From Clavulina sp. PMI_390 (Eukaryota; Basidiomycota; Agaricomycetes; Cantharellales; Hydnaceae): DNA of 64,000 bases. The DNA is taken from positions 82,321 to 146,320 of the forward strand of contig WIDE01000083.1 of assembly GCA_015039315.1 (NCBI GenBank), written 5' to 3'. A model generated the notes under the pieces. It searched no databases, was not told where the DNA came from, and worked only from the letters and a program-made list of their open reading frames with translations. The translations under genes were made by a program, and so were the position numbers. The first letter of the stretch is position 1. Every line of letters starts with the position of its first letter. This document shows, piece after piece, positions 23,265 through 34,563 of this stretch.

Positions 23265-25361
23265 TCACGCCCCAGCGATACCAACGCCCATGCCCTTGAG
23301 AGCACTAAACGGATTCATGTTCCCCAAATTGACATTCAGACTCAAATTACCCCTTGAACCCATCGATCTCAATCCCGGCGAAGGAGAAGAAGAGTGTGTG
23401 GACGGAGGGGTAGGCGGAGTGGGTGCGCTACCTCTGCGAAGGCGGTTCATGAGCCCGAACTTGGTGGGTGTGGAAGTAGACGGTGGTGTTGGAGTGGGGA
23501 TGGAGGTAGCAGGGAAGGAAGAAGGGGGAGGGGTTGATGTTTTTGGAGGTGTGGAGGCGGCAGGTGTCGGAGAGCTCGATAGCGGAGGGGTAGAAATGGG
23601 GTGCACGGCGGTAGAAACTGGCTCTGGTTCCTTCGCGTCCTCAACCTTGCTGTCATCATCACCACCACTTTCCTCTTCCTCTTCCTCCTCCGACACCGCG
23701 AACTCATCATCGCTAGAGTTCTTCCGCCCCAACCGACTATGAGCCTTCAAAGCCTGGACACCCAAATCCGCAACATCCGTATCCAACCCTGCGCTGCCTG
23801 GAGACTCCCCATCATTCGGCACCTTGAGCAACTCCGTGCCCAAACTCGAAAGATCCAGTGACAGTCTCAGCTCTCGATTCCGCTTTATGCTCGCGGGAGA
23901 CAGAGGCGTGCGCTTCGCAGCAGAGACGACATCCAAGCCCGCATCGTCGTCGTCGTGGTGCTCTGGTGCCGTCCAGAGACGGTCCGTACAGGAGCTCGAT
24001 GGTTGGGGATCAGCAGCACCTGCATTTCCATTGCTTATCGCAGCACTGTCGCGAATAGCTTTTTCTTCTAGCTCATCAGCTTGCTTCTTCGCCCACGCAC
24101 CCCGAGTCCAATGCGCGTCCCTCTCCGAGTCGATAGGGAGGAGGCTCGATGGGTGGCTCGAGAGTGTGCGGATGCACTGTGGGCAGCATGGAGCGAGTGG
24201 TACGGTTGCAGCCGCTTCTTCTTTATGATGGTGGTGGAAGAACGTAGAGGTTGAGGCGAGAGAGGTGACCTCGGAGGAAGACTCGGCGGTGGCGGATGCA
24301 AACGATAATGAGGGTGTTGCTGAAGAGGTTGAAGGGAGCGTGCTCGATAAAGAGGCACCACGGCGGCGCGCGAAATAGGACACGGGTGAGAGTGTGCGTG
24401 AAAGTGGAGAGGAAGAAGCAGGAGCGGCGGTAGCGCCTGAGGAGGAACAAGTGGCCGCCATCGAAGCCGTCGACGTCGATGATTGAACACCGGACATCGA
24501 AGCAGACTTCTCTCTTGAACGTTTGTACGCTGAGGGAGGAGGGGGAGAGCTAGACGGGTCCGACGAGGGTGCTGTTGGGAAGCTTGGCAACTCGAGGCCG
24601 GTCAATTGAGAAAGAAAGTTCGAGTCTTCGACAAGAGGCGGTAGGATGTGCATATTGGGTGCAGCGTCTAATAATGGACCATGCATGGGTATCAGTGGCT
24701 TGACAATCAAGGTCTGATATTGGATTTGAGTGCCTGGACACGCACCAGATGTATCCGCACTGTTGTCATTTTTCAGATCCGCACTGACCTCCTTGTTGCC
24801 CGTTCTGGATGGACTGAGACTCGATCGACGCATACAGCTGCGCATAGGAGGGTGGTGCTCCCGCACATTTGCCTCGTTGGATACGCTTGGGCGCCTGCTG
24901 GGGCGGCTGGTGAGGCTGGAGAGCGTTGCCCGGTCGTGATGGTGGGTGGTGGTGGTGGTGGCGGGTGAGAATCCACATCCCACAATAAGTGACGGATTGG
25001 CAAATGGGTTAAGATAAGACACCGTTGGAGAGATCGTCCATCAAGGGGCGAGTGAGCAACACATGGCATGAGAAAGGCGCGAGGTGCATACGGACCTGGG
25101 AAGCTTGAGCGTGAAGGAGGGATCCTTTGCTCGTTGGGCGGCATAGCAGTCTAGTTGATACACAGAGTTGGTGCCACTTGACCATGGGAGAGAGATAGAG
25201 TATGATTTGGTGGAGACAGATGGCAGTGACCGTAGTAGACCACCAGCATGTTCACGAGGGATGAGAGCGCACTGATGGTAGAAGCGGACCTGCTTGTGCG
25301 CCTCGATATTAGGAGGGGTAGGGCTTGAGGGCGGTGACCCTGCTAGGTTGACGTGCAACAT
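23265..25361 (-). CDS. Ser/Pro-rich protein of unknown function
   Basis: Two exons (25361-25096 and 24915-23265) join in frame to 638 aa. I do not recognise the family. Exon 1 codes an ordered-looking segment (KQVRFYHQCALIPREHAGG, then SFTLKLP). Exon 2 is mostly low complexity (Ser, Pro, Thr) with a few conserved-looking islands: PPMRSCMRRSSL near 110, SRTLSPVSYFARRRGASL near 250, a cysteine cluster APCCPQCIRTL near 320 followed by RDAHWTRGAWAKKQADELEEKA, and SRLGRKNSSDDEF before an acidic run. The C-terminus is Gly/Asn/Leu-rich. The cysteine cluster may bind a metal, but there is too little for a known finger. A single-exon model starting at 25022 would lose exon 1; the spliced form is preferred because its phases match and exon 1 looks coding. 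Confidence 0.6.
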
Positions 25362-26460
25362 GATGACGGTGCACGGTAGGTAGTGATTTCCTCAAGCTTT
25401 CTAAGGAAGATCACCCGCAGCGATGGGACCAGCGATGAGGTCGGGATGAGTGGTGGTGATGATGGGAGGTGGTAGGGTTCTCGGACGGAGAGGGAGAGAG
25501 GCAAGTACAGTGGTATAATGAATGAATGGAAATGAATTGGGTCAAGTGACTTTTCACTTTGGAGTCCGTTTGATATTGGTGGCCAAGCCAGGGCTCCTTA
25601 TTCAACCCCCCCGCATTCTATTCATCTCTTTTTCATTCAGAAAGCTGTGACGCCGTTTCGCGCCCTGTCACACGCCCCCCTCTGGTCTGTCGTACACTAC
25701 CCTGATTGTCTAATGTTATGCCTACTAGTTCCATGGCCTGCCCATCGAAAGAAAGACTCAGGGCTTGTTGTTGCCCTAGTCGTCCCACTTTGCCCTCACC
25801 CGATCCTATCCATCGCATGAAAAGGAGCCGTCCGACATGAAGCGGTCCACCCGTGCCGCGCCGAAAAGGCTCGTAAAACGTACAGGGGCGCCACAACGCC
25901 CTCCTTTATTGCCCACCGCCTAGCATGGTACCCAGGGGGGCACGGCTTGGCTTGATGACGTGCTGCAACATGCGGTCCCCTTTGATCAAACAGTAGTCAG
26001 TTAGAGAAGAGACTGTATTCTAATCAACATCTATAGGGACTCGTGATAGACCTGCTTCTTATATGGGGCAGCACCACTTGCGCCAAGCGATGATCATCTG
26101 CATTGGAAGAATTCGACTCGATCGCTGTTTGACGATAAGATTACCCGTTAGTGGTCCATATAAGAGACGGCAGCAATAGACTTTCCGCACATCGCCTGAG
26201 TATAGACGGGGCGCGAGATGAACCGAAGGCACGGAAGAACCGCTCAAATAAGGATCGAAACGACACCGAGCTCCGGCTGCAAGTGTCATCTCAAATTACT
26301 GTGGCCAATCGCACTACATACTCTGTGAAGCCGCGTGCAGACGACGAAGTAGAGCTCTACTCCCTGATTGAATAGAGACAAGTGAACTGGCCCGCAACAA
26401 AACTTTTTTTTTTTTTTCATTTACATACACCAATCCCAAAACACCATTAATACTCCTTCT
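25362..26460. other. Intergenic, upstream of the Ser/Pro-rich gene
   Basis: This holds the promoter of the 25361 gene. A run of about 16 T occurs at about 26404-26420. Other short frames carry no domain. Confidence 0.45.
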
Positions 26461-26530
26461 CTAAAGCGTCGAAGAAGTCGACCGCGCTCTTGAGGGGAGG
26501 CTCTCCAGATTCCACCACATTATCGGCGAA
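26461..26530 (-). pseudogene. Lone terminal-exon remnant of the small-protein family
   Basis: Read on the minus strand, this codes VVESGEPPLKSAVDFFDAL then a stop. It resembles the last exon of the small-protein family (for example VEGPFPAPLKCASEFFD at 62462-62512). The other family exons are not seen nearby. It sits directly downstream of the duplicated Zn2Cys6 exons. The match is short, so it could be chance. Confidence 0.35.
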
Positions 26531-26548
26531 TAGGATTGGCAGACTCTG

Positions 26549-27149
26549 TTAGACTTCAAGGGACTCCATTGCCGTTGTGAGTGGTCGTTTGAGAAGTTCA
26601 GGAGAGTCACCTTGGGCGAGAAAGGAGTTAGATGAGGTAAACTTGTTTTGTAGCCTGAATAACTCTCTGTTGAGAAATCATCACTCACTCCACGCCGGGT
26701 ACATGGCCGTCATAACACCGAGGAATTCGAGAAGGACTTCGATCGAATGGCAGTAATCGATGGAGAGGGTGATGTTTTTTTGCACATCAGGTCTCCGTAG
26801 CTCGTGAGCAAGTATCCGAACTGCGTTGATCATGTGGACCTAGTGTCGTATGCATGATGGTTAGAGTGATAGAGGACAGCACTACGAAGAGACCTAACCA
26901 TGGGTACAATGGACGACTGTACACTGCGGAGGCCTTCGTGCCCTCGTAGTTTTTGGCATATGCCCACCAAAGCTCCTACACACCGAAGCATTTCGCTTCT
27001 TGCCTTCATATCTCGCCCAGCATAGAGGCTATGCAAAAGGGCCGGGCTCCCAAGGTATAACATCAAATTCGAGGAGGGACAATCAGATTGAATATGTGCG
27101 ATCAAATAATACTGTTCAAACCAGCAGGACAGGCTGTCATAACAATTAT
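26549..27149 (-). pseudogene. Partial tandem duplicate of the last three exons of the Zn2Cys6 gene
   Basis: Three exons (27149-26899, 26839-26689, 26610-26549) match exons 4-6 of the neighbouring factor gene, with the same splice phases and the same sizes for the last two (151 and 62 nt). The first is 42 nt shorter, exactly 14 codons. Shared motifs include LLHSLYAGRDMKARSEMLRC, LRGHEGLRSVQSSIVPM and ILAHELRRPDVQ. The frame is open to the stop. No DNA-binding exons precede it, so it is either a non-functional partial duplicate or an alternative 3' end reachable from exon 3 of the upstream gene. Confidence 0.7.
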
Positions 27150-27338
27150 CTAGAAACGCGCGGATCATCTAGATAGGCATTCTCGGCGGTTTCAGAATTT
27201 GAGTGCTGCTGTTTATTAATATCAATACATGAGTCAACTCCGCAATCACATAGAGCGCCAAACCAGGATCGGAAGAGATCACGAGTTCAGGACCGCAACG
27301 AAACAAACGACCAGGGAAGACACAAGTCGAATAACCGA

Positions 27339-29446
27339 TTAGACCTTCAGTGAGTCTATTGCCCCATTGAGCGTCTCTTTGAGAACCTCAGGAGAATCAC
27401 CTGGAGAGACAAAGGTTTGGCTCAGAAACTGCCCTTCAGTACTGAAAAAATTGCTGAAAGCAATCACTCACTCCAAGCCGGGTGTAACGCCGTCATGCTC
27501 CCCAGGAAATCAAGAAGAATTTCAATAGAGTGACAGTGTCTGGTGGCGAGGGCAGCATTCGCCTGCACTTCAGGTCTTCGTAGTTCATGAGCAAGGATTC
27601 GGATCGCGTTCATCATGTGAACCTAACACCACGGCTCGTTTGGTGACAGGGTAACAAGAAATTAGCACGAAGGGGGGGACGAACCATGGGCACGATAGAT
27701 GAATGCACACTGCGAAGGTGTTCATGCCCTCGGAGCTGCTTGCAAATGCCCACCAGCGTTTCCACGCACCGAAGCATTTCACTTCTAGCTTTGAGATCTT
27801 GCCCAGCATAGAGACTATGGAGGATGGCTGAGCTCCCAAATAATGTGGCATGTGAGAAGAGAATTTTCGATTCGTGGTCATTTATCACGACAGCAAGTGG
27901 GGGAATGCTCCAGTCATGGGAGCGGATCGAGGACTTGATGGAGATGAGATCAGTCTCATCCACGATGGCTCGATTATCTAGATATTGGTGGCGAACAATA
28001 AATCATCAACAATAATCAGAAAATAGTGAGAACATACATACTATATATTGAACGTGCAGCTGTGTTGACTCGGTGGAAGAGGTACACGGTAGCGACGTTC
28101 CGGTGGATATCGGACTGCCAGATTTTTGATAATAATTCTTCTCTCACCATTGGCATCTTTGTGCGCATCACGTTGGCGTTAGCTATAAGCTGGCGAGCAT
28201 ATCGTAGTCGAAGGAAGCAGACCTTGAACCACGGGTATACGCCTTCCGCATTCTCCATAGAAGGCCCCCATCGGTTACCGCACAAAAAAGAACCGGGGAT
28301 CCCGGTCAGCACGCTTAGCGAATGATCAGTGATGAAAATCGAGTGCGCTAGCCAAATTCGGTCCAGTGCCTCATCTTCTGTCGCGGGAGGAGGCAATAAC
28401 AGCCGGTCTGGCTGATAATTGTCTTCAACTTCCGGGTTATGAGAGCAGAGAAGACCACACGCCGCCGCAAGATAGCATGTTGGGGTGATAATCATATAAG
28501 TTTCCTCAAGTCGTCGGGCTCGTAGGAGGTAGGAGGCCATCAGAGTGCTGGCCCGGAGGTACTGCGTCATGTGTTCACTGCTGGGATTTGCGAGGGCTTC
28601 ATTAAGATATGACCGAGTGCGTCCGGAAAAATAGGGCTCCAGATCACCCCAGCGTCCTCCGAGAGCGCTACATGCGGCAAGATGGCATGCATTTCGCAAG
28701 CAGGGGTGCAAGGATTCGGGATGCGAGGAATCCAGGGAAAGGCGACGAAGCAAGTTGGGAGGGGACATGAAAAAGTTGAAGTGTGAGCGGTATGGCAGAA
28801 AGATCCCGATCCTATGGAACTCATCAACCAAGGAGCGATTGCATTCCACTGCGCCACGGTGACGTACAGATAAAGAGACATGGGCAATGGTAGCTCTTGC
28901 CCTCTCACCCATCGAAACGAGTCTAATGTATGCTCCACAATCGAGCGTTCAGCTTGTACGATCTGGCCCTCCCGTGGATACTTTGAATGTCTGGCCCCGC
29001 CATCCAGAGGCCGGGAGGCGAGCGCGTCGAGTTGGCCCTCTTCGCAGCATATGTATATTGGGATGGAAGTTGGGCGGAGGAGTGACTGCTTCCGCAGCAT
29101 TCCAAGGTGATTGATTCGTTCTCGAAGTCTGGCTGATATTGTAGAGAGATTGTGCTTTGACGAAAGCAGCAGCCTGCTGGTATTCTGCTCAGCTGTCAAT
29201 GTAGTGGTCGAACGACCAACTTCCCGAACCATTTCGTCACGATAGAGACATTGTTTTCGAGCGCGGTGGCAGCGCGAACATGTGGGCCTCGACCCACTGC
29301 ATTTCTAAAGAGTGCGAGTATTGACGAGGAACGAAATGAAGCGTGCGAAATTACGACAAATTGTGACGAGAGGGGTTGGAACGCACTGATTTGAGAGCAT
29401 GGCACCGGAGGCACGCTGCTCCTCTGGCAAGAGCTGAACTACTCAT
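27339..29446 (-). CDS. Zn2Cys6 fungal transcription factor
   Basis: Six exons (29446-29387, 29304-28909, 28819-28042, 27977-27685, 27622-27472, 27400-27339) sum to 579 aa with all phases consistent. Exons 1-2 encode a Zn2Cys6 binuclear cluster with C12, C15, C22, C29, C32 and C39 (spacing 2-6-6-2-6); the first intron falls inside it. A leucine-rich stretch (ISARLRERINHLGMLRKQ) follows, as expected for a dimerisation coil. Exon 3 carries the middle homology region of fungal regulators (IGIFLPYRSHFNFFMSPP, then HMTQYLRASTLMASYLL and CYLAAACGLLC). It would act in the nucleus as a DNA-binding regulator; targets cannot be inferred. The exon 2/3 junction is the least certain. Exons 4-6 are duplicated just downstream. 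Confidence 0.8.
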
Positions 29447-29809
29447 GCTTCAGCTCAAGCAGCTATCGGGTTCACTAAATGTACTATGCAGCCTGCCCAC
29501 TTCTTAAGGTTGTCGCGGTAGGGAGGCAACCAAGCATCTCCCGCGGCCCATCGGCGAGTTAACCCCGATGCTATAAAATACCCCCACTTGGCGACACTGG
29601 TGGCAGAGCCAGTTCGGGGTCGGCGCATTTAGTACTTCGGAGCCATCATCTGGTATCCGGCGGCTCCGTTCCCTCGGGTTAACAATCCATAAAAATCACA
29701 CTCCGAACTGTACCACTCGCAGCTGCCTGGATGGATTGGGGGATATAGTACACGGTTAGGCTACAGACGTAATTGACATGTTGTCATGGATGTATCATGA
29801 ATATCATCC
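29447..29809. other. Intergenic between the Zn2Cys6 start and the CYSTM-like gene
   Basis: This should hold the Zn2Cys6 promoter. From about 29745 it matches the 3' flank of the second CYSTM-like copy at 33102. Confidence 0.45.
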
Positions 29810-30336
29810 TTAGCAGCACATCTCGCAGGGGCAGCCTGTACGGAGGTGAATTAGCGAGTGTGTGATCAGCTCAATGGGTCTCGGTTTTGCGTGCCCAGCC
29901 TCAAGGGTCAACCTATCAGAGCCGAAGTACTCACAAATAATATCAGCGATGCAGTCGCAGCACCCCTCACAGCATTCAAAGCACACAAAAGCCATCAGGC
30001 AGTCCTTGGCTGTTGTAGATGACCGAGGAGCGCCAAGGAAAAAGACACGAGAAAATGAGGGGATGAACCATGATGTCACAACATGTTCGAGTTCAGGAAA
30101 GCCTTACCAGCACCTCCACCACGGAGGCGAAGAGGTCCCCAGACGGTTTGCTGGGTCTTGTTCTCTTCAGCGGGTTGCTCGCGGACCTCTGAAAGCAAGA
30201 CCGGAGGGTGTCAATGAGTTATCAAAACTAACCTAAAAGGATCGAGTTACACACCCATAGTGGCCATCTTGTTCGCAGTGGGTTGTGCGCTCACAGGAGC
30301 GACGGTGGGAGCAGCGGTAGCAGCAGGGGAAGACAT
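29810..30336 (-). CDS. CYSTM-like cysteine-rich tail protein, 87 aa
   Basis: Four exons (30336-30255, 30188-30108, 30009-29935, 29835-29810) give 87 aa. The N-terminal half is Ala/Pro/Thr-rich then polar (TANKMATME, QPAEENKTQQTVWGP). The C-terminal third is cysteine-dense: CFECCEGCCDC, then ADIICCPCEMCC at the end, with about ten cysteines around a short hydrophobic stretch. This is the layout of CYSTM proteins, small tail-anchored membrane proteins linked in fungi and plants to stress and metal tolerance. The last intron splits the final cysteine block, so the true tail only appears after splicing. A TATA box lies about 95 bp upstream. A duplicate begins at 33165. Confidence 0.75.
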
Positions 30337-30432
30337 GGTCTTGGATCGTGAAGAGAGGCGGAGTAAAAGCAGGCGCACGGCAAGAGGAGGGAATAGCAGG
30401 CAAGGATGTTGGAATATACTCACAGCATGTGC

Positions 30433-30440
30433 TATATATA
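30433..30440 (-). promoter_or_regulatory. TATA box of the CYSTM-like gene
   Basis: TATATATA lies about 97 bp upstream of the ATG at 30336 on the minus strand. Confidence 0.55.
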
Positions 30441-30841
30441 GCCAGATACGGGTGCCTCGAGACTCCTTTAATTGTACCGTCATCCAATTTCATGAGAGGG
30501 TTACAGGACCCAGACAGGGGTGGTGTCCGCCAACCTAACAGGTGCATGTGGTCTCTCCACCCCGTCGTTAAAAGTCACAACAATAGCTGATCAAGACCGC
30601 TCTAGGGTTCATGATTGAACTAGAGGCGCAGCATGAGGAGACTTCGAGTATCTGAGAGCATTTTTATCTTCAGAAAGCCCCCAAGCTGGGCGCGGCAGTG
30701 AACAGAAACTAATGCTCAGAGAAATTCATTACGTATCTGTGGTGCTGGAATTTACATATACAAATCTTGCATTACGAACTCTAGTAAAGAAACATCCAGG
30801 CTATCTCTGAAAAAATGCAGATGTGATGAGCTGACACTACC
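30441..30841. other. Intergenic, no gene seen
   Basis: Between the CYSTM-like promoter and the 3' end of the MYND gene. Nothing recognisable. Confidence 0.45.
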
Positions 30842-31682
30842 CTAGGCAGGACCCGGAAATGAGACACGAGGAGGGTGGTACCGCTTCTTTGGGGCAACGC
30901 AATGGTTCTTGTGAAACCCCCAGTCACTGGATAAGAGTTCGGTTATTCAGAATTAGAAGAGCTCTCGCTATCATAGCTCAAAGACCCCGAACTCACGATC
31001 TTTGACATTCCCTTGAGCAATACCTATGCAAACGACAGCGACTGCACTGGAGCGTAGGAGCCTCGATTGAACTACATCCTGGATTGCTGCAGACAGCCTC
31101 CACTGAGATACAGGGATGAACAACGTGAGCCCACACGAATGTTTCCGCCCAGTTATCCATAAGTGTCTTTGAAATTCCAGGCCGTGACTTGAGTCGATGG
31201 TGGATAACCCCAATCTGATCTATCAGTGTTAGAATGTACGACTGGCTTTCCTCTGTTGCTTGTTGTGCTTTAAATGCTGTATAGATGGCTTGCAGCAGCT
31301 GGTTGAGGTAGACTGCGGTCGGTGATGAGTCAGAGAGAGTTCCGGAATCCAATTTATGGGAGAAGTACGTACATTTGGTGGTATCAGCGTGTCCAAATTT
31401 GGCACAGACACTCAGAGCCATGACTTCAAGGATGAACAGCATCCCAAAGTCGATGTAATCTTTGGGAACGTCAATTGTTTTGTCCGTTGAGGCCAATACA
31501 ACACACGGGAACCATGAATAAGCGAACCAGCCAAGCAAAAAGTAGTCGCCCCGATCAGATGGCAAATCACGCGCCCTAAGCTCATGGTGATTTGGCATGA
31601 GCTGTGCATTCGCCAAGAGTCCTCTTGCAATTCCATTGTCGACACCACATATCCACGCTTGGAGATAGTTCGAACAATCCAT
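30842..31682 (-). CDS. MYND-type zinc finger protein (5' end incomplete)
   Basis: The C-terminal MYND finger is spliced from two exons (donor at 30996, last exon 30926-30842): VCSNPGC, LQCSRCRLHRYCSRECQRS, then DWGFHKNHC. This gives the expected Cys pairs, the YCSxECQ core and the final HKNHC. The preceding frame up to about 31682 is helical and hydrophobic (DYIDFGMLFILEVMALSVC, VYLNQLLQAIYTAFKAQQ) and may contain one more intron near 31370. Agaricomycete MYND proteins of this type are usually longer, so upstream exons are probably missing from this model. The first in-frame ATG (31682) is a placeholder. MYND fingers bind proteins; the role here is unknown. Confidence 0.62.
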
Positions 31683-33164
31683 AAGAAGCACACTCCGAAC
31701 TTATTTCATAACCACCACAAGGAGACGCCGCTACTCGCAAACGGCAACGACTTGGAATTGTGGTTATGACAATGGCCAATGAGCCCTCTTTGAAAAACCA
31801 TTGAGGACCCATATGAGTCACATCCACACCCACTTTATGATCTCTCTTCACAGTGATACCTACTAACATTCCTCAACTCGAGATTTTCTCTCTAATTTTT
31901 GTGCCCGTAGAGCTGAGACCTTGGCCATCAGGTTTGAGGAAAGACAATCATTATGGAGAACTGCGTGGCACGTATTCAGTGTCGATCCCCCATTTCAAGT
32001 CGCTTGCACTGAAATGGGAGCGAATCTACCAAGTTAGACCAGTCAGCGGAGCTACGAGCGACAGCATGGGGCCGGAAAGGCCCCATCTAGCGCAAACTAC
32101 ACTTCACAGAATGATCAAGAATGTTCATAAGCTGAATATCAGGCTGCTTGCATTGGTCACTGTTTCCTAAGGTCGACCGAGGCCGCCCAAAGCATACAGA
32201 ACCTAGAACCTCGAAACACCTTACATCCTACACCCAGTTTCACATAATCGTCGACGCGAATCATCAATGAGCATTTCTCGAGGTGGCGCCGGATAGTATC
32301 CTCAAGCAATTTATGTTCAATCCCGTCGGCATCTGATAGTAGCAACAGGGGGAAGAGCGAACTTATATGTTTTCCAGAAGTCTCTTCATAGCTCGTCACG
32401 AGAAATATGGAGGTGTGGGTGCGACATTCCATAGGGATAAACCCATACTGATCATGTATGTGGCAAGGCAATCCAGGATAGGATCTTAGAGCTTTCGGAG
32501 CGATGCATCAGGTCGATCAACAGCCGCCTGCAGTGATATGTAGGCTGTCGGTACAGGAGTGCTAGTTATTGGCTTTCACTGGGTCAGATGGAAGGAATTG
32601 ACTGGATGAGGATAATAGAGATGGCTTTTGAGCCATGAGAGGGGAAACTCTGAAGAGAGCAGGAATGGCGTACCTGATACAAGTTGGGATTCATCCCAAA
32701 CTAGACCACATCAAGCTCGAGGACAAGATAATCCTTCAAAAGGAATGAATGCGTTTTGACAATCTCTGAAAAATTGCTTGCGTCCTTCATCCTCGACGAT
32801 GAGCAAAGCCTATTGGCGCCTTTGAGATGCCCGAAAGCAGGATTGAGATTAGGTAAATTTAGATCACCGATCTTGCACGCAGGTGAACATGCATCCATGG
32901 GTCCTATTTATTGCTCCTATCGTATCGTATCACCCGCTCCGCCGCAACCATCCAGTCCGCTCCGGAGTAAATGCACTCATGGGCGTAAAGATTCACAATC
33001 CAGGCCTCTCGGTTCATTTCCACTGGATCAGTGTCATAAAACGAGGGAGCCATGTGTCACACACCACGGGAGGTATTTACGGATGAATAGATTGGAGGAT
33101 AAAGTACACGGTTAGGTTACAGACGTAATTGACGTGTCGTCATGGGGTATCATGAATAGTGTCC
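31683..33164. other. Possible upstream exons or relics of the MYND gene
   Basis: Minus-strand fragments at 32157-32471 (IEHKLLEDTIRRHLEKCS, VGCKVFRGSRFCMLW) and 32701-32898 look protein-like but are separated by stops. They may be exons of the MYND gene or decayed pieces. From about 33095 the sequence matches the 3' flank of the CYSTM-like gene at 29745. Confidence 0.3.
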
Positions 33165-33300
33165 TCAGCAGCACATCTCGCAAGGGCAGCCTAGCGTGCA
33201 GAAGTAGAATATCAAATACGTGATCAGCTCAGTGTCCCTCGATTTTGCGCGCCCAATCAAGGGTCGGGCTATTGAAGCCGAAGTACTCACAGATGATATC
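33165..33300 (-). CDS. Second CYSTM-like copy, 3' part, truncated by assembly gap
   Basis: The last exon (33190-33165) codes CPCEMCC then TGA, after a tag acceptor. The end of the preceding exon (33300-33291, GATATCATCT before gtgagt) is identical in layout to the copy at 29810. The intron and about 70 bp of 3' flank are also similar. The remaining exons should lie in the run of N that follows. Whether the copy is complete cannot be judged. Confidence 0.65.
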
Positions 33301-33866
33301 NNNNNNNNNNNNNNNNNNNNNNNNNNNNNNNNNNNNNNNNNNNNNNNNNNNNNNNNNNNNNNNNNNNNNNNNNNNNNNNNNNNNNNNNNNNNNNNNNNNN
33401 NNNNNNNNNNNNNNNNNNNNNNNNNNNNNNNNNNNNNNNNNNNNNNNNNNNNNNNNNNNNNNNNNNNNNNNNNNNNNNNNNNNNNNNNNNNNNNNNNNNN
33501 NNNNNNNNNNNNNNNNNNNNNNNNNNNNNNNNNNNNNNNNNNNNNNNNNNNNNNNNNNNNNNNNNNNNNNNNNNNNNNNNNNNNNNNNNNNNNNNNNNNN
33601 NNNNNNNNNNNNNNNNNNNNNNNNNNNNNNNNNNNNNNNNNNNNNNNNNNNNNNNNNNNNNNNNNNNNNNNNNNNNNNNNNNNNNNNNNNNNNNNNNNNN
33701 NNNNNNNNNNNNNNNNNNNNNNNNNNNNNNNNNNNNNNNNNNNNNNNNNNNNNNNNNNNNNNNNNNNNNNNNNNNNNNNNNNNNNNNNNNNNNNNNNNNN
33801 NNNNNNNNNNNNNNNNNNNNNNNNNNNNNNNNNNNNNNNNNNNNNNNNNNNNNNNNNNNNNNNNNN
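33301..33866. other. Assembly gap, 566 N
   Basis: A run of N. It replaces the 5' part of the second CYSTM-like gene. The placement suggests the duplicated, nearly identical sequence broke the assembly. Confidence 0.99.
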
Positions 33867-34563
33867 TATCCATTGTATCACATCCTATCAAATCAAACGT
33901 GGGGTTATCGGCTATCGTGCGTCACTGCCATTAAACGTGTTTGCTAAGATAGGACTCTCGCTGTATCTTTCTTAAGTTAAAATAGGTATGGCCCGGTTCG
34001 GTACGTCAGAGTATGATGAGTTCACTGTGACATCATACACAGTGTTCCGTTAGCGAGGTGGGATCCTCATTGGGGAGCTATATGGGGTACTTAGGCCCCA
34101 TGTCACCGATAATTCACCGTGAAGGGCGCACGCTTGCTTCAACGTGGAAAATCAAAATAATATTGATGGCTCACCATTGCAGATTTCCGTCTCGTGTCAA
34201 GTTGATATATGCTTACACGCAATAGCCAGGCCATTGACATTTGCACTGCCGCTTAGACGAACGGCGAAGCTCGTCAGTCTTAACCGAGGCCGTGAGAGAT
34301 TAGTGATCAATCCTGCAGTAGCGGGGCGAATAGATCCGGGCGGCGAAGCCTTGGGCTAACTGCAGGCAAAGTCAGGGCGAGGGAAGTTGTGGGAACGTCT
34401 GGGAGAACCCGAGACAGATATCTACCGACCAGCCGGAACACATTAGCATCAGCCGAGCCGTCGATTATGTGGAGTGAGCGACCATGAAGCAAAGACTTGT
34501 TATTCTATTCTCGATATCAGCTGCTGTAAATGATGTGGATGAGACTTGACTATCTGAAATGAT
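33867..34563. other. Intergenic after the gap, no gene seen
   Basis: No CYSTM-like exon 1 is recognisable here, so it probably lies within the gap. Nothing else found. Confidence 0.45.

Noticed and set aside
26400..26420. Poly-T run as a retroposon poly-A tail
   Set aside because: No duplicated target site or reverse-transcribed gene body is seen next to it.
30233..30547. 104-codon minus-strand frame overlapping CYSTM-like exon 1
   Set aside because: The spliced CYSTM-like model explains the region and yields the conserved cysteine tail.
33165..33975. Several frames of about 220-250 codons spanning 33301-33866
   Set aside because: They consist almost wholly of translated N and are not evidence of coding.
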